The translations under genes and the position numbers were made by a program. The notes below the pieces were generated by a model that saw only the letters and a list, made by a program, of their open reading frames with translations, searched no databases and had not been told where the DNA came from. From Heliocidaris tuberculata (lineage: Eukaryota; Echinodermata; Echinoidea; Camarodonta; Echinometridae): a DNA stretch of 64,000 nucleotides. Below, in pieces: positions 1 through 12,700 of the stretch (positions are counted from its first letter, which is position 1; each line of letters begins with the position of its first letter). The DNA lies in NCBI GenBank assembly GCA_025618425.1, contig CM046833.1, positions 8,054,515-8,118,514 of the forward strand, given 5' to 3'.

Positions 1-1
1 C

Positions 2-241
2 TCATATTTTACTTCCAAAAGATCCCAGTTCACCCCAGTACGTCTTAATAGCTGAAGACTGCGCTGACACATCTTTCCAGTCTGGCTTAATTCGAGACTT
101 CTCTTTCCACTCTAGTATAACACTAATATCAATATCCAGTAGTTGTGCTTCCCTTATCTCAGCACATGTGAACGAGGGTGGAAGACTAATTGCTTCGGGT
201 TTCTCCTCCAGACCAGTTTCATCTTTATTAATTGACTCCAT
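2..241 (-). mobile_element. Ty3/Gypsy-type pol fragment, runs off the left edge
   Basis: An open frame of about 79 codons reads leftwards off the window. Its sequence (TCAEIREAQLLDIDISVILE, then a Lys-rich stretch, KPDWKDVSAQSSAIKTYWGEL) has the look of the linker between RNase H and the integrase zinc finger in Ty3/Gypsy polyproteins, where an 'E-x2-AQ-x-(E/D)D' motif and a 'sp-x-LK-x-YW' motif are usual. No catalytic motif lies inside this piece, so the assignment rests on linker resemblance only. The Met at 241 is probably not a natural start, because the family encodes this region inside a long polyprotein. The fragment abuts a plus-strand LINE relic at about 365. Confidence 0.55.
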
Positions 242-366
242 GTTTCGTCATAGCTCCACAGCATATACTCTGTGTTGAATACACAGAACAAAATATTCAT
301 CAAATCTTCATAATAACTAAATCAATAATCTAATCTACTGCTTATCATTGCTTATCATTCCAGTAT

Positions 367-1690
367 TTGAAGAAGCTGCGGCAAGTCTCCACAGGTATAG
401 AACAACTTCTTGATGGAAACTCCCTCAAATCTTCAAGCCAAGAGAAAGCAGACATACTCGGTAGACAGTTTGAGTCCGTATTCACCAGAGAACCTGATGA
501 TCTCCCTCTACCTACCATCCTATCATCTCAATATTCCCCGATGCAGGATATTGAAATTCACATCAATGGGGTTGAGAAGCTCCTTAAGAGGATAGACCCC
601 AACAAAGCAACTGGTCTTGACAACATTCCGGCCATTCTCCTAAAAGAGTCTGCTTCTGAAGTTAGTGCCATTCTTGCCCATATCTTCAACCAATCAATCC
701 AGAGTGGTCAGCTTCCCAGCGACTGGAAAAAGGCTAACATCTTTTCTGTCTTTAAGAAGGGGAAAAAACAGGCCTAAGAATTATCGACCGATATATCTTA
801 CAAGCATAGCTTGTAAGTTATTGGAACACATAGTCGTCTCTTCAGTCATGAAACATCTTGACAATAACATCCTTGATTCTTGTCAACATGGATTCCGCCG
901 ACATCATTCCTGCGAGACGCAACTTCTGCTCACAACCCAGGACCTTGCAAGCGCATACAAGCGCAAGAAACAGGTTGATCATGCTTGACTTCTGCAAAGC
1001 CTTTGATAAGGTGCCCCACAGCCGTCTGTTGTTAAAGCTGAATCACTATGCTATTCAAGGCCAAACCCTGGATTGGATTACAACTTTCCTCACCAATCGC
1101 ACCCAGTCGGTTGTATTGGATGTTGCTAAATCTAGAGCAGCTCCGGTAGTCTTTGGCGTCCCACAAGGTACCGTACTTGGTCTCGCCCTTTTCTTGTTAT
1201 ATATTAACGCCCTTCCAGAGTGTGTTTCATCTACTACCAGGCTTTTTGCAGATGACTGTGCACTTTACAGTGAAATCTCCACCCTAGCTGATACGAAGAA
1301 TCTGCAGAACGACCTTCACTTGCTCCAGAAGTGGCTGATGTCATTCAACCCCAACAAGTGCTCCTTATTGAGTTTCTGCCCTACTTGCACCAGATTTGAA
1401 GCTGATTACACTATCCATAACACCGCCCTCAGGAAAAGTAGTTCTCACAAGTACCTTGGAGTTCTGATCTCAGATGACTTCAAGTGGTCTTCCCACATCT
1501 CAGCCATTTCTAAGAAGGCCAACCAACAACTAGGGTTTGTTCGTCGCAACACCAGACAACTCCCGCAGTCCTTCAGGGAAGCAGCATACAAGTCTCTAGT
1601 CCGTCCCCATCTTGAGCATTGCTCCATCGTATGGGATCCCTACATCGTGATAGGCTGAATAGCCCTTTGAAGATTAAAAGAAGAAGAAGA
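367..1690 (+). mobile_element. Non-LTR retrotransposon reverse transcriptase relic (Jockey/CR1-like), frameshifted
   Basis: Three overlapping frames together give a recognisable reverse transcriptase. Frame 1 (367-777) holds the N-terminal part with KATGLDNIPAILLKE and DWKKANIFSVFKKG. A second frame (to about 980) continues with NYRPIYLTSIACKLLEH and QHGFRRHHSCETQLL. A third frame (about 981-1658) has LDFCKAFDKVPH, GVPQGTVLG and the catalytic FADD box at 1245-1256, followed by a thumb-like region ending at 'LEHCSIVWDPY'. Two frame changes (near 775 and 980) make this a dead copy. No endonuclease domain is present upstream, so it is 5'-truncated. A short 3' tail of AAG repeats at 1677-1693 may be the original 3' end. 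Clade assignment is by motif style and is approximate. Confidence 0.85.
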
Positions 1691-1706
1691 AGAGATCATT
1701 CATTCT

Positions 1707-2066
1707 ACCGCTTAGAGAACAAGGACGACGAGATAGTCCATCTGCGTTGAAATGAACTCGGCCTGCTCTGTGCATAAGGTAAGTCGATATTGGCTAATAA
1801 CTTCTAACCATCTGGCTACTTGGCCCTCTGTCCGTTTCCCTGAAATGGTTTGGGGCATTCTGTACTATAGTGTCCCTTCTCATGACAGTTGTACCAAGTC
1901 TCATCTCATTAATTTCCTTTCTTGTCTCATCCACAGGAGCTGCATGACCGCTTCTGTCTACAGCACGGACATGACGCGGAGGACGGGAGCGTTCACGAGC
2001 TCGTTTCGCCTTTACGAAGGACTCGGATATCAAACCAGCTTTCAGAATATGTATAAAACAGGAAAA
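1707..2066 (+). other. Weak plus-strand exon candidates (two splice-like blocks)
   Basis: A splice-donor-like AAG/gtaagt lies at 1784/1785, preceded by an ATG at 1752. A good acceptor (tccacag) ends at 1935. Joining 1752-1784 to 1936-2066 gives a 49-aa ORF starting MNSACSVHKELHDRFCLQHG, with a stop near 2058. The frame upstream of the ATG reads DHSFYRLENKDDEIVHLR then stop, which has a coiled-coil look. I do not recognise the protein. It could be a 5' exon, a broken gene or chance. Confidence 0.2.
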
Positions 2067-2069
2067 TGA

Positions 2070-3595
2070 ATTCTGGCGACTTATTGGTGGTTTTGGGGTG
2101 TCGGGTCCAGGGTGGTCCACACCCCAAAATTCAAACATGTAAACTTGCAGCTTGGAAGACGTATTAACCGAGCGCAGAATGCGAAACTGTTTTGACCGTG
2201 GTCTATGGATTGATTAAGGGCCTGGTACATCTAGCTGAAGGGTTACTAGACGCTCTCTGGTGCCATCTGAGCCATATTCAAAGCATTTTAAACTAGTTTT
2301 ATGACTAATATATTCCACAAATAATACTTTTGCTCCGAATGTATTACTTGCTGTCACTGATTTTCAAACCTGTATTTTCAAAATTCAAACATGTAAATAC
2401 AAATCAGACATGTAAATTGAAATTCAAACCTGGTGCTGTTACATGTTTAAACCCCTAATGGACCTCCCTGCGGGTCACATATATTATTTTACTTGTATGT
2501 AAATTACATTTTAGACATCCAACCTGTTTACATGTAAAGTTTATTCTGGCGTGTATATGACAGAAGTTTTTATGCCATGTCATAATTAACTACATGAAAT
2601 GAAATATGTTATATGCTGTAGAAATTTTGACAAAATAATAGTGTATTCATCTTTCCAATTAAGGTGATTTGGTAACTTTGTAGAGGCTTGATAAAATCTG
2701 AGCTGCCTGGCCTTACATGCTATCAGTGTATGAAATATGGTGTAAAAATGAAGCCCAGGGGGAAAAACACTTCAAAATCATCATGTGCTTCACAAAAGTA
2801 AACATATTCAAGTGACCGGAAATGCCAGACTCATTTCCCTCCCATAGACTCGGTGTCAGACTAAAACTTATGGCCATACGCTTTCGTAAATGGGAGTATT
2901 CAGTCTTAATAATAGCATTATATATTTGAAAACCTTTCTATGCCTGGCTATTTATTTATCCTTCTGAACATCATTATACAAGACAGATATCAAAATTCAA
3001 CAATTTATTAAATCAAGGCTCCACAAAGTTACCGAATCCCTTTAACTATGCCTCTTAAATAGCATTTTGACTGTATTTGAGGTATTTACATTTATGTGTG
3101 TCATGAAATGACCGATAAACAATTACCTTCATTTGATAGTAATTGTCAACAATCAGATTTGTTAAACAGATAGCAAGATGACAATTTAATAGTGATATTT
3201 TATCTGCCACATGAAATTGTATCTCATTTGGTTAATCCTAACCCTTTCTGTGTTTAGAATTACATGTACACATGGAGAACTCTAAATCAATCTATCATTC
3301 AAATCCAAGTATGAGAAACAATTGGCTGTCATTATAAATTAACATTCAGGAAGCCTGAAATGTATGTAAATGTAGTATGGAAAAGGAAAATCATTGATAA
3401 AACTTACTGCTGATTAGTTTTGTGAAAAAAGGCAATGTAGATTACACTCAAGTGTGGTCAAAATATACCTTATGGCTTAACTTGCTACTTCTGCCAAGTT
3501 TCTGTAGATATTTTTACTCAATAATTGATGATGAATCATCTGTTATTTATTTATATTTAAGATCTGAATTATTCAAGTATTAAAATGCATTATAA
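2070..3595. other. AT-rich non-coding stretch
   Basis: I see no long ORF, repeat array or structured element here. Short phrases recur (for example 'aaattcaaacatgtaaa' between 2370 and 2430), but no clear tandem unit. Confidence 0.5.
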
Positions 3596-3662
3596 ATGCA
3601 ATTTATGTTTCTTTCTTTTTTTTTTCTCTCTCTCTCTCTCTGTCTCTCTCATCTGCATCCAG

Positions 3663-3791
3663 TATCTTGCCTCAGTGAGAGCAAGGCCTTCTGTGAAGCC
3701 TCTGTAGTGAGAGTCGACAAAACAGCAGTGAGAACAAACAAAATGGATCTTGATGATTGTGATTTGTGGAAGAGAACACTCAACAAATAAC
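3663..3791 (+). other. Exon-like block with pyrimidine tract and donor
   Basis: A long CT-rich tract (3608-3651) leads to 'gcatccag' at 3662, and a strong donor-like 'gtaagt' starts at 3792. The block between has no frame open throughout except one containing MDLDDCDLWKRTLNK before a stop. It could be a non-coding or UTR exon. Nothing supports a protein identity. Confidence 0.2.
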
Positions 3792-4336
3792 GTAAGTTCC
3801 CCTAGACACTTCTTAATATCACTTGGGAAATATCTATATTACATTTGATCATTTAATAAGCAATGTGAAAAATTTCTTAACAACATGGTGAATTGTTTGT
3901 ACCATATTGATTATGCTTTCATAATGAAATTATAGGGTATTTTTTTCTTGCTGTTTGTGCTTGAAAAAAAAAGTTGCCTTGTGCCTTTCATACTGTAATA
4001 CAGGGTTTACACATGTGTCCACTTTTTAGTTCTTTTCTTCAGTTTGGATGCAAACTTCCTGTTCAAATTTCATAAAATAGCATAAAAACCATTGCCTAAT
4101 CAAAAAAAAAAGAAAAAAGAAAAAGGAGTACCGGTTGGCCTTTCATTTAACATTTCTTTTAGATAAATTTTGTTGAATAATCACTCAAAATATGTGAAAG
4201 AAAATTAAACATTAAACGATCAAATTATAAACAAAATATTTCTTGACTGATGTCAAACAAATGACAGAGGGGAATTTACTTTTTTGGTTGAGTTACATGT
4301 TTGTAGTGTAACTATATTTCTGTTCCCATCTCTTTT

Positions 4337-4577
4337 GCCCGTATTCTGAACTCCAGTTTAACTGAAACTGTGGTCAAAGTATGAATTAAACCAAGTCTAA
4401 CCTGCCCTTTAAACTAGAGGGTAGGATAATCTTATTCCGTACTCTAGTTTAATTTCAGCTCCAGAACAGAAACTTAGCACCAGAACCAGAAACAGAAATT
4501 TAGATTGGACTTGTGATTTACTGTCAGTTTAAATTAAAGACTTGAGTTTAAGTTAAACCAGAGTTCAGAATACGGGC
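4337..4577. mobile_element. Short inverted-repeat element (MITE), TIR GCCCGTATTCTGAACTC
   Basis: The segment starts GCCCGTATTCTGAACTCCAG and ends with the near-exact reverse complement (gagttcagaatacgggc). T-rich flanks ('tttt' left, 'cttt' right) could be a short target duplication but are ambiguous. No ORF is present. It is a non-autonomous DNA element of unknown superfamily. A lone 'ggccgtattctgaaatac' near 53323 may be another terminus fragment. Confidence 0.7.
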
Positions 4578-4659
4578 CTTTGTTTTCAAGTCAATAAGCA
4601 TGTAGTGTTGACCTGAAAAATATTAATACTTTGGTGACTCCGTTCTCTGGGTCAGAATG

Positions 4660-6183
4660 CTGATCCAGATATTTATGTACAGCACCAGTGGAACAGAATT
4701 CCGGGTCACAGCAACGGCAACAAGGATGACATTCACCCCAATTTCAGGTTGCTTCAGTTGTGACCAGGAATCCGGGTCAATTTACTGTGACCAGGATTCC
4801 TGGTCAATTGTGACCCGGCACCACAAAACCACCAAAAAGTCGCAACCCGTGATTTTGTGTAAACAGCTGAAATGGAAATTTGGGTTGGAAAATTTTATTT
4901 TGGGATTTTTGGTTTTTCTGAAAGATCGTTCTTTTCTTTAACTTATATCAAAATCTGGAAGCTTAAAACACAGTAGAAGATGGATTTTTAACAGTTTTTC
5001 TAGACCAGTTTTTTTTTCGCCCAGCTTCGGTTTCTTCCTAATTCTTCGCCTTCCCGTATGATCTTTTTTTAATCGGTACCGCTCACCCTCGTAAAATCAC
5101 TGCAATCTCACGGGTCTTAAATTACCCTGTCCCTAATATTTTTTATATTGATAGAAAGAATAAACTCTCAGCAATCTCATCATACTGTACTACAGTTCAC
5201 CAATAGTCGCGAAAGCAAATTACAGAGCAGTTTTAAGTTCCATTTCGATGACGAAACAGAGTCTGAAAAAGGACGAACGATCAAGTTTATTCATGTGAGC
5301 AAGGAAGAATATGTAAGTTCTATGTAAAACAAAATGCATGGGTTTATCAATGTAAACAAGAAAAAGAGTAGGTCCTATTCAAGTTAATTACAGGCTGAAT
5401 TACAAGTTCAATGTATGATAACAGAAGGACTACGCAGGTAACAAACCAGTATTATGTAACAGGGAACAAAGAAAGACACCCCAAAAGAGTGAATAGGCAT
5501 TGTTTAGTGCAGGTGTCAGGCCACCGAGGTGCACTTAATCTCCCATTGGAACACTCTCATTTGCATCATAATAACTTTCGAACAACTAAAGTTCACAATT
5601 TGAAGTCTTGGCAATAGAATGAATAAACTATTTTTAACACTCCTACCAAATATCAACCTAATCCGACAATTCATTCATAGTGGGTGCTATGGCCTTTTGA
5701 TTCACTCTCCATTGATTTTCTCTCTTGTTTTCTTACTCTGCACGCTTGAATAGGCCTCAACTTTAGAGCTCATTTCCTCCCTATTTAATACCAGCAAACC
5801 TCTCTTACAAGCTCCTTTCATTCGTTGAATTAAAAGGGTTAGAAAGTTTTAATCATAATGAGTCATATATAATTTTAAAGCTGAGACTTTGTTCTATCCA
5901 AATATGATAAAATTAGAAAAATTATTTTTTGCGACTTTTTGGTGGTTTTGTGTGCCGGGTCACAATTGGTGCCGCACCCGGAATCCGGGTCACTTTAATC
6001 AACCCGGAATCTTAGTCGCCACAGCAGCAACCCAGAATCAGGGTCTGTTGGTACCGCACCGGAATCCGGGTCAATCTAAATTGACCTGAGAAAATGTCAA
6101 TGTTTCATTTACTCTTTCCGGGTCATGTTGACCCGGATGGAGTGCGGCACCAACGGATCCTGATTCCGTATCAAGGATGACCC
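4660..6183. mobile_element. Fold-back element with 'ccgggtca' repeat arms (copy 1)
   Basis: The arms at about 4660-4845 and 5928-6183 are inverted relative to each other. The inner ends match almost exactly: 'ggcaccacaaaaccacca' at the left and its complement 'tggtggttttgtg.tgcc' at the right, next to 'gcgactttttgg'. Each arm contains many variants of CCGGGTCAC / GTGACCCGG with 'ggaatccgggtc' spacers. The ~1.1 kb middle has no substantial ORF. Part of the middle and the right arm recur at 50333-51407. The structure, with arms made of short reiterated units, resembles fold-back transposons. Confidence 0.65.
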
Positions 6184-6342
6184 GGGCCCCGTTGCATAAA
6201 ACTTACCATTAAAGGTAACTTTGCCATCAATGGTAACTCCCGTGGACACCTTTATTTTGATTGGCTGTTGAGTGATGTTACCATGGTAGTTACCATTGAT
6301 AGCAGAGTTACCATTGATGGTAAGTTTTATGCAACGGGTCCC
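6184..6342. mobile_element. Palindromic MITE, TIR about 35 bp (GGGCCCCGTTGCATAAAAC)
   Basis: The left end GGGCCCCGTTGCATAAAAC continues with 'ttaccat'. The right end is the complement of GGGACCCGTTGCATAAAAC and the same continuation. The centre repeats 'ggtaac'/'gttacc' in both orientations. No ORF. It appears to sit inside or at the edge of the fold-back element's right arm, since 'gggtca'-type motifs continue after it (6350-6370). Confidence 0.7.
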
Positions 6343-6349
6343 AGGAAAG

Positions 6350-6574
6350 GGTCAGTTTTGACCCAGGATTTTTTAGAGTGCATGACAATATTCAAAAAGT
6401 GTAAAAAGCCTGTACTGATTAACATGTGAGTGCCTCTTGTAAACATTATTCTATGAATGGTCAGTTCAATTTGCCGTTGCCCCTTGCTTAGTGAATGATG
6501 ATTATTCTTTGTAAATGATACAAAGCAAGAGAATAGCACACTAAGCAGTCATATCATTGTGCAAGTTCGTTTAT

Positions 6575-6613
<39 letters not shown>

Positions 6614-9600
6614 GTGGGAATTTACAGTTATGCTTACTATTTGTATTATTTTCTTTCCTTTTCTTGGTGACATACTTTAAGCAATAATTTAAACGGAATT
6701 TTACCAAACTCCACAAAATTCAGAGTCAACCCACAAATAACATAACCGGGTTGACTTTCTTCTTCGTCTTCTTCTTCTCCTCCTCCTCGTCCTCCTTTTC
6801 CTTCTTCTTCTCCGTAAAGAAGACCAATCACAAGAATAAAAACTGCAATAATAAGTTTCCCTATGTTGCTATACTGTACTATAAATATATGATTGCAATG
6901 CTACTATTCCTGGACAAATATATCTCAAATTTGAATACATCTTCAATAAACGTAAAATCGACTTCTTAGTAGACTAGTAAAAGTCCCATACGCACTCGCA
7001 TAGAATAGAGCACACACGGAATCTAGATCCCACTTGTGTTCCGTGCATGTTTTGTTTTGTTTTGTTTTGCTTTTATTTTTTATTTCATCATTTCATTTCC
7101 TTAATATAAAGACAGCATTAACTCTAGAATGTCAGGGGATTTTCGTTTTTGTTTAGGTTGGTTCTACTCATACTAATTCCATATACCTTTTTTTTTTTTT
7201 TTTTTTGTTGAATAATCATTAGCCCCCTTTAAAGGATTATTTATTGTTAAACATTCAGCCCCGACTACAGGAAAAAGGAAGAAAAAATGTCCAAACGGGT
7301 AAATGAATGGGTTAAGATTAATTCAAATTGAAAATTATGCAGCGCCTCTTTTCGCATTTATTGAAAAAATAATAGTTATGGACGTGTTGATAGTGCGACA
7401 AATTGCGCCAAATACACGAGGGACAATACGATGCAATAAAAGGAGGATTTCTATCAATCAACATGATAGAAAAGAGTGATACTATTCAAAGCATGATCGC
7501 TAGTGAAATCCACATCAGAAACTCCAAAAGACTGTATGCCTATATTCTGTTGAAAGTTCAAGTTGTGAAATGATGATTATTGAACGTTTCTGTAATGTCT
7601 TGTTTTCTGTAGCCAACGAAGAATATTTAACAACTCACATTTCTTGATACTGTTGGATTTATTTTGTTTAATGTTTTTATGTTTAATGAATAAAGTGATC
7701 TCGAAAATATATACATATATTATTAAACCATTACGAACGATTCGATGTTCTCTAACCATAGCCCTAGTTTTCTCCGGCTTAGTATTTAACATGATCAGAT
7801 AAGTATAACTTAATAATATGACCAAAAGTATATGAATGCATCAGAAAGAGGAAGGCCTTTGATATGCTTTCTTTTAACACATCAGTTATTAAAAACATCA
7901 AACTTTCTATCATATTTAAATCGTTTACCTTTTAACTTTAAGTACGTAGATACAAAATCAGACCAGATGCTTTTACACCCAATGGTGCCGACAGATATCG
8001 GTACATTGTAACTTAAGCTTGAGCTTTAAACCTTAGTTTATAATTGTACCGGTATGATCGAATATCTGAAGTAAAAGTATTCCAGTTCTAGTATTAATGC
8101 AATCTTTACTTACACATTTTTTTTTAGAATACTCGTATTCTCCATCATTATGGTGACATTTTACAACAGAATGCAAAAAAAAAATCAGTTCCATTGAAGT
8201 TGCGCAAAGCTATGTACATGTATTTACCGAATGAGTTCGGTTTTTATCTCAGTTTTATTACTTTAACTGCAAATAAGGACAGTAATTGCTTTATATAAAA
8301 TAAACTTTGCCATATTCTATTTTCACCAATTAATCATATATTTTACATTTAGACATTTCAAACACAGACGATTAATAGACTATATGGCGGTAGTATTAAT
8401 GACCTGTGTTAATTGTAACCGTACTGATGGGTAAGAATATAACATAATCAATGTTTTTCTCTCTTTCTTCCTTTTTTTTTTTTTTTGTGGTCTGAACTAC
8501 GGTCCTAATTACAATGCTCTTCCCAAACATTTTTTGATACTTAATAAACCGAAAGTAAATCTTGGAACACAGAGGTGAATAAAGTAGTAATCGAAACTCT
8601 GACGTGAATGATACGTCCGATTAGTTACCCCTGGTTACAAAGAATTGGGTACTTAATTTTTTACTGTTCTGTTCTACTTGTATGCACGGTATTGTTTTTG
8701 CATGCTACTCTGCAGCATGATGTCCCTGGTATTTTATCTTTACTTTGTTTTGAGACAGCAGATTGCGTGAATATATATTAATTTTCTAAGGGGGGGGGGT
8801 ATTCTTTTTGACTACCCCCTTCGCCGTTGCTAGTTTGACAACGGACTTTGGCATATTCCTCTGAAATCACTTATGATATGTCTCTTGCCTATTGTGTACC
8901 TTTCTTTTCATGCATCTTTATTCTGTGAAACTTATTTCATTTGAAATTTAATTTAATGTGATTTATCTTTTTTTTTTCAAATATCGCGATGATGGATTTC
9001 ATACTTGTTTTTGATGCATTTTTGATTTTCGACCTTCAACAAGGCGTATTATGGTTTTTAAATGATAGTATTGTTATTTATGTTACGAGAAATCGAGCCA
9101 TGTAATGCCGACACTACATTTGTTGAAGTTATGCCACTAACCACTGGATTTTTTCCAAGGGGTTCCACCTTCGGCAACTAAGCTAAGCTATTGAAAATGT
9201 CAATGATCAAGTAGTAAATTAAATGCATCTGTCGAAACATATAGCTCAGTTAAGTTTCACTCTTGTTTTTAAACTTAGAGGTTTTAAAGTAATTACGGAC
9301 CGTGCGGACCCCAAATTTGTTATTTCAAGTTTACGCGAAGTTTTACAACCATGGTAAATGTGAAAACAATGAGCAGCGGGGTGTCATAACTCGAAGTAAT
9401 ATGCCGTGAGCACGCAACTAACTTTGAGGTTTCGTCCAGCTCGTAGTTAAGATTTGGCTCCTTGATCATCACGGCTGCTCGCTTGGCTTGTAGTTTCATC
9501 ACTCCGAGAGGTCGTTGTGTCCGTCCCGAGTGAATCCTCCTCGTGTTTTTAGCGGTTCGTTGTTTTCAGGTTTTCCGCAAACTTGGAAGTTAAAAAAAAA

Positions 9601-9660
9601 TAAATAAAAAAGAAATGCGACGTCATCTGCGAACGTAGCTAATGATTCTAAGAACAACAT
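6350..9660. other. AT-rich intergenic stretch downstream of the Ig receptor gene
   Basis: This holds homopolymer runs (poly-T at 6584-6610 and 7190-7206), a short CT/TCC tract at 6755-6810 and no convincing gene. On the minus strand it lies downstream of the receptor stop codon at 9669. A possible AATAAA on the minus strand (complement of 'tttatt' near 8918) could serve as a poly(A) signal, which would give a 3' UTR of about 0.75 kb. The minus-strand ORF at 9320-9502 falls inside that putative 3' UTR and is not recognised. Confidence 0.35.
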
Positions 9661-9668
9661 GTCATATC

Positions 9669-9731
9669 CTAAGCCTCGTTTTTCTTCGATTTGTCAACCA
9701 CTGCATACTCTTCCTCCAAATTGTTAGGAGC
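9669..9731 (-). CDS. Ig receptor exon 11: terminal EYAVV exon with stop
   Basis: The acceptor 'attgcattcag' leads into APNNLEEEYAVVDKSKKNEA, then TAG. Tyr506 has Val at +3. The acidic lead-in and basic follow-on match the style of exons 8 and 10. The 3' UTR continues towards 8.9 kb. Its end is not certain. Confidence 0.75.
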   Translation of the reverse strand, partial: APNNLEEEYAVVDKSKKNEA

Positions 9732-12700
9732 CTGAATGCAATAAGGGAGGTAGAAAAAAACAAAACAAAATATAAAACAAGAGGTAATATATCGTTAAAA
9801 CTAGAATATTGATGCGCGTGTATAGGGAAAGAGAAGAGACAAATAAGAAAAGGAGAGGCTCGATGTTAGAAGGTTTCAAATTAATACAATGGCATTCTAT
9901 TTTCAGGTAAACTTGACATAATCTGATTTAAGTAAGAAGTTTAAGATAATAGGCATCCCAAGACACGCAAACACCCACGCATAACCACCAAAAGTCTTTG
10001 TTATTCCACTGGGTGCACTGGGTACTCGACGATTTATAAAACAAAACCGCAGCCTTAAAAGTATATATTATGTATATCCACAGCACAAGACAGTCTGTTG
10101 TTTAATTTTGGTAGAAGCATAGAATTTAATGGGGGCTATTGATCAAACTCTCTATTGTGCTACACGGGAGGCACTTGATCGAACTCTTTGTTATGGTATC
10201 TGTACTAAAATTAATTAATAGATCACTGTTTAAATGACTCTCCATTGTAAGATGGAAACAAAAAATATGAAAGAGGGCAGTTTTTATTGATCATCATTCA
10301 AAAGACAAGGCACACAGTCAGGTTACCTTGGTATGACGAACTTCTGACTGACATCTCTTTTTGTCATCTGGTTTACTGACAACAGCATATTCAGCCTTTA
10401 AAGGAAGAAGGGATAATGTTATTGATAGTAAGGGTAGAACCATACGAGGCATATGTTCCGTGCAGACCGTCCTACCTCACAAAAATAACATTTTCTTATT
10501 TTGAAGAGAGCTATATGAGCTTAGAATTCGCAAAGTTTATTTAAATAGTCCTGACACATTTTCCTTACATAGTTTTTTTTTTTTAAAATAAACTTCCAAC
10601 CTGACATTAGATAAGAAAAATAAAATTACCAAGCCACTCCGTGTTTCTGTGAATACGTGTGGTACGGGTCCCCGTTCTGTTGGAATCGATCTGTTGACAA
10701 CAAAATACTTCATCTCATCATCTATTTCCTGCAAAGAAAACAAATATTCGTAAATAAAATACAAAACACTGTTGATTTTCATTCGGCTTTGCGAAATACT
10801 TCCCATTAATTTACGGGTAATACGTGGGTATGTAGACAATTTGAAAGCGATGAATTTGGGATTTCGAAATAAAATTTCGATTAACACTGCTTAGTATTGA
10901 AATAATATTTATGAGGATATCTTGAAGAGAACATGATGCCATTCAAATGGATGACATTCAAGGGGGTTTTCTAGAATAGGCAATAAAACAAGAAAACCCT
11001 CAATGGTAGTTTGATGCATGCAGTTTATTTATGTTCCATTAAATTGCAGTCTACCTTTATTAGATTAAGGTCTATCCATATTTACAATATAGACCAACTT
11101 GCAATGACTAGCAAATGGAATAACAAAGGTCCGAGACTCGGAACTATGGATCACTCTAAGTTTATATTTTACAAAGTTATTATGAGTTGACCACTTTTGT
11201 AATAACAGTAAACACAATATATATGCAAAGTAGGATTACTATTTTTATTTCATTTTATTTTTTATTCATTTTCATTTATTTATTTTTTTGGGGGGGGAAT
11301 ATTTTTGTGAGTTACATTACGTTATCCTAAATGGTAAATAAATGTTCAAGATTAACCTTCGAGTGAAGCACTTTAGAACGGTCATCCCCTTTCCTCCGGT
11401 CTGTCTGTCTGTCAACAATAGCATATTCAGCCTTCCAGGGACAAAAAGGAAAAAAAAAGAAATAACAAAGGAATAATATACCAACAGTTAATTAATTCAC
11501 GTCTACATATGCTTTCGTCAACATGAAATTGGTTCCCAGATTATGTCTTGCCGATCCATTTTTTTTAAAAGAAGAAGATTGGAAAAAACAAAACAAAAAA
11601 AACCCTTTAACAAACATTTAAAAAAACACGTTATGATTACTTTACTTTATCACTTTCAAATGTAATTTACTATTCTATACCGCAAAAAATATATAACCAA
11701 CATATTTTGCATATTTTGTGTTTAAAAAGGTATCATTCTCTTGAAGCTTCCAACTGCAATGGCCAGAATTAGGAAATTCATTACAAGTCATGGTGAAAGA
11801 ACAAACCAATAATTATTGAATAATAGTATTAATTCAACAAAAAACGTTGAATATGACTGAATTTACATCGTATCATGGATTGTCACTGCTCCTAATATTC
11901 ACTTTCCTCGTTCCCACCTTCCCCGATCACACTTTGATAAGATGACTACAAAATAATAATGAGGTTACTTACCAAGCCCTGTGTAGATGATTTGTACACA
12001 TGTGGTACGTTTCTTTTTTTTGATGTTTTCTTTACGACAGCTTTCATTGGGTTAGTATCTCCGGGCTGGAAAAAAAAATAGAAAGTTTGGTGTGGGTTTT
12101 TTCCCCCTGTGCGCTTTAGCAGCATTTATTTCTGCGTTTTGTTATATGTTCTGCGATATTATCCAATATCAATGATTAAGTTTTAACAAGTCGATCATCT
12201 TATTACTTTCAAAATTACCAATGCCATGACATTTTTTTTTTCAAATGTAATCACGATATTCAAATATCATTTGTGTGTTCGTTGCAGATCAGTTATACAA
12301 ACCCTCATGGAATTATTATGAACGATTTTCAATAAATAACGAAACAAAAAACAAACAAGCAGAAGCAAACAAACTGAAGATTGATGTCATTTACAACAAT
12401 AAGAAGCTGCAAAATATTCAGTGGAAATACTATTACGGTATCGTTAAGTATTTGGCCTGGCAGGGGGAAAGCTAACTGAATCACTGTGATCCTCGGGTCT
12501 CTCTTCCCGATATAACTGGTTGGGATGTGCAGGTGTACCACTACACCAGGGTATTCCCCTATTCTTATACGAAGAGTGCAGTGGGTTCTTAACGTGCATA
12601 GTTGGTGACTCTCTTACACACGGAGTCTTTATTTATGGTCCTATTCGAGGGACGAGTGTTTTCCACTGTAACATAGCTTGGATCTATGAAACAGGAGGGG

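Noticed and set aside
1707..2066. cGMP-dependent kinase N-terminal coiled coil
   Set aside because: RLENKDDEIVHLR has a coiled-coil flavour, but the frame stops at once and there is no kinase or cyclic-nucleotide domain nearby.
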